From the NCBI RefSeq assembly GCF_008629675.1, contig NZ_VWOX01000007.1, positions 310,001-374,000 of the forward strand: a stretch of 64,000 nucleotides of DNA, read 5' to 3'. How positions within the stretch are numbered: position 1 is the first letter of the stretch; each line of letters starts with the position of its first letter. This stretch comes from Roseiconus nitratireducens. GTDB lineage: Bacteria; Planctomycetota; Planctomycetia; Pirellulales; Pirellulaceae. The position numbers were made by a program, and so were the translations under genes. Under the pieces are notes generated by a model. That model did not search any database. It was not told the DNA's origin and was given only the letters and a program-made list of their open reading frames with translations. Shown here one piece after another: positions 63,596 to 64,000 of this stretch.

Positions 63596-64000
63596 ATGCA
63601 GTCCACTGCGAATGCCTTGCTGCCGTTTCGCCCGTCGCTTGCGATGATCGTTGGTGCCTTCTTTTGCGTCTTGCTGGCGTCCGGCGGCCCGGTGCCGGCG
63701 GCCGATTTGCCGACGGTGTCTGCGGACTTGGAGCTCTGGCTTGATGCCGGCAGAATCAACGATCAACGACGCGCCAACGGCGACCCCGAGATCGACTCAG
63801 GCGACGCTCTGCCCGTTTGGCCCGATGCTTCGGCGGGTCGCCGCGATTGCGTTCAGCGCGATGCGTCACGACAGCCAAAGCTGATGCAGCTTGGCGATGA
63901 TTGGTTCGTGCGTTTTGACGGCGAAGACGACTTCCTGCATGAAGAGTCCTCGCCGACGGCTTTGGAAGCGGCGTCGATCTTCATCGTCGCGGCGCCCCAC
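63596..64000 (+). CDS. Secreted protein, 3' truncated by window edge
   Basis: An open frame from ATG 63596 runs without stop to the window end (135 codons). The N-terminus has a signal peptide (SLAMIVGAFFCVLLASGGPV, about 14-33, cleavage near PAADL). After it come VSADLELWLDAGRINDQR, DALPVWPDASAGRRDC and DDWFVRFDGEDDFLHEES, a pattern seen at the start of concanavalin-like (LamG-type) domains of Planctomycete secreted proteins. The rest of the gene lies outside. Confidence 0.7.
   Translation, partial: MQSTANALLPFRPSLAMIVGAFFCVLLASGGPVPAADLPTVSADLELWLDAGRINDQRRANGDPEIDSGDALPVWPDASAGRRDCVQRDASRQPKLMQLGDDWFVRFDGEDDFLHEESSPTALEAASIFIVAAPH

Overview
The window is a high-GC, gene-dense chromosomal segment that I place in the Planctomycetota, most likely Pirellulaceae (the Rhodopirellula/Rubripirellula group). 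The evidence is gene content: a DUF1549/DUF1553 plus DUF1501 pair with a Planctomycete-type cytochrome domain, a DUF1080 protein, a formylglycine-type sulfatase, a CE15 glucuronoyl esterase, SHD1-domain and secreted leucine-rich proteins, two large Ser/Thr kinases with C-terminal sensor or WD40 parts, and a redoxin/cytochrome/copper-monooxygenase fusion. No rRNA, tRNA, CRISPR array, phage or insertion sequence was recognised. Both window ends cut through genes.

Layout. 1-5 kb: a truncated hypothetical gene, a DUF2461 protein, an adenylate-kinase-like protein with an extra C-terminal domain, and a short SecA paralogue. 5-11.4 kb: two DinB-like proteins around a glucuronoyl esterase and a secreted LRR protein, then a coupled pair of SPFH membrane proteins. 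11.9-22 kb: a catabolic/secreted block (DUF1549, DUF1501, PQQ-type propeller, DUF1080, a DUF2071/haem N-demethylase-like pair, sulfatase). 22-33 kb: housekeeping genes (guaB, tsaE, a DsbD-like reductase, mnmE, ogt) with a SHD1 protein and a methyltransferase. 33-38 kb: membrane proteins, a small AAA-like ATPase and an arrestin-like protein. 38-44 kb: purQ, a DCC oxidoreductase, a large Q/M-rich coiled-coil membrane protein, hemW and glutamate dehydrogenase. 44-64 kb: a phospholipase C-like/HhH fusion, an MscS channel, a c-type cytochrome-like protein, a WD40 Ser/Thr kinase, an AsmA-like protein, the redoxin fusion, a CBS protein with a small partner, two secreted proteins, a second Ser/Thr kinase, and a truncated secreted protein.

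How the genes work together. Clear translational couplings (1-4 nt overlaps) join the SPFH pair, DUF2071/N-demethylase, tsaE/phosphotransferase, ogt/methyltransferase and the 33.2-34.6 kb membrane genes. The DUF1549/DUF1501/PQQ genes form one probable operon. Secreted hydrolases (esterase, sulfatase, DUF1080) suggest growth on complex, partly sulfated plant or algal polysaccharides.

Intergenic DNA carries several repeat families: a palindrome-bounded REPIN-like element (two copies), a longer GC-rich repeat (three copies), and a short CCACG-type palindrome at several loci. There are also three tandem 16-bp repeats and intrinsic-terminator-like hairpins lying upstream of genes rather than after them. 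I did not find a clearly new multi-gene system. The best candidates for something unusual are the short SecA, the two-alpha-domain DsbD, the altered MnmE switch II, the AAA/arrestin pair and the leader hairpins.
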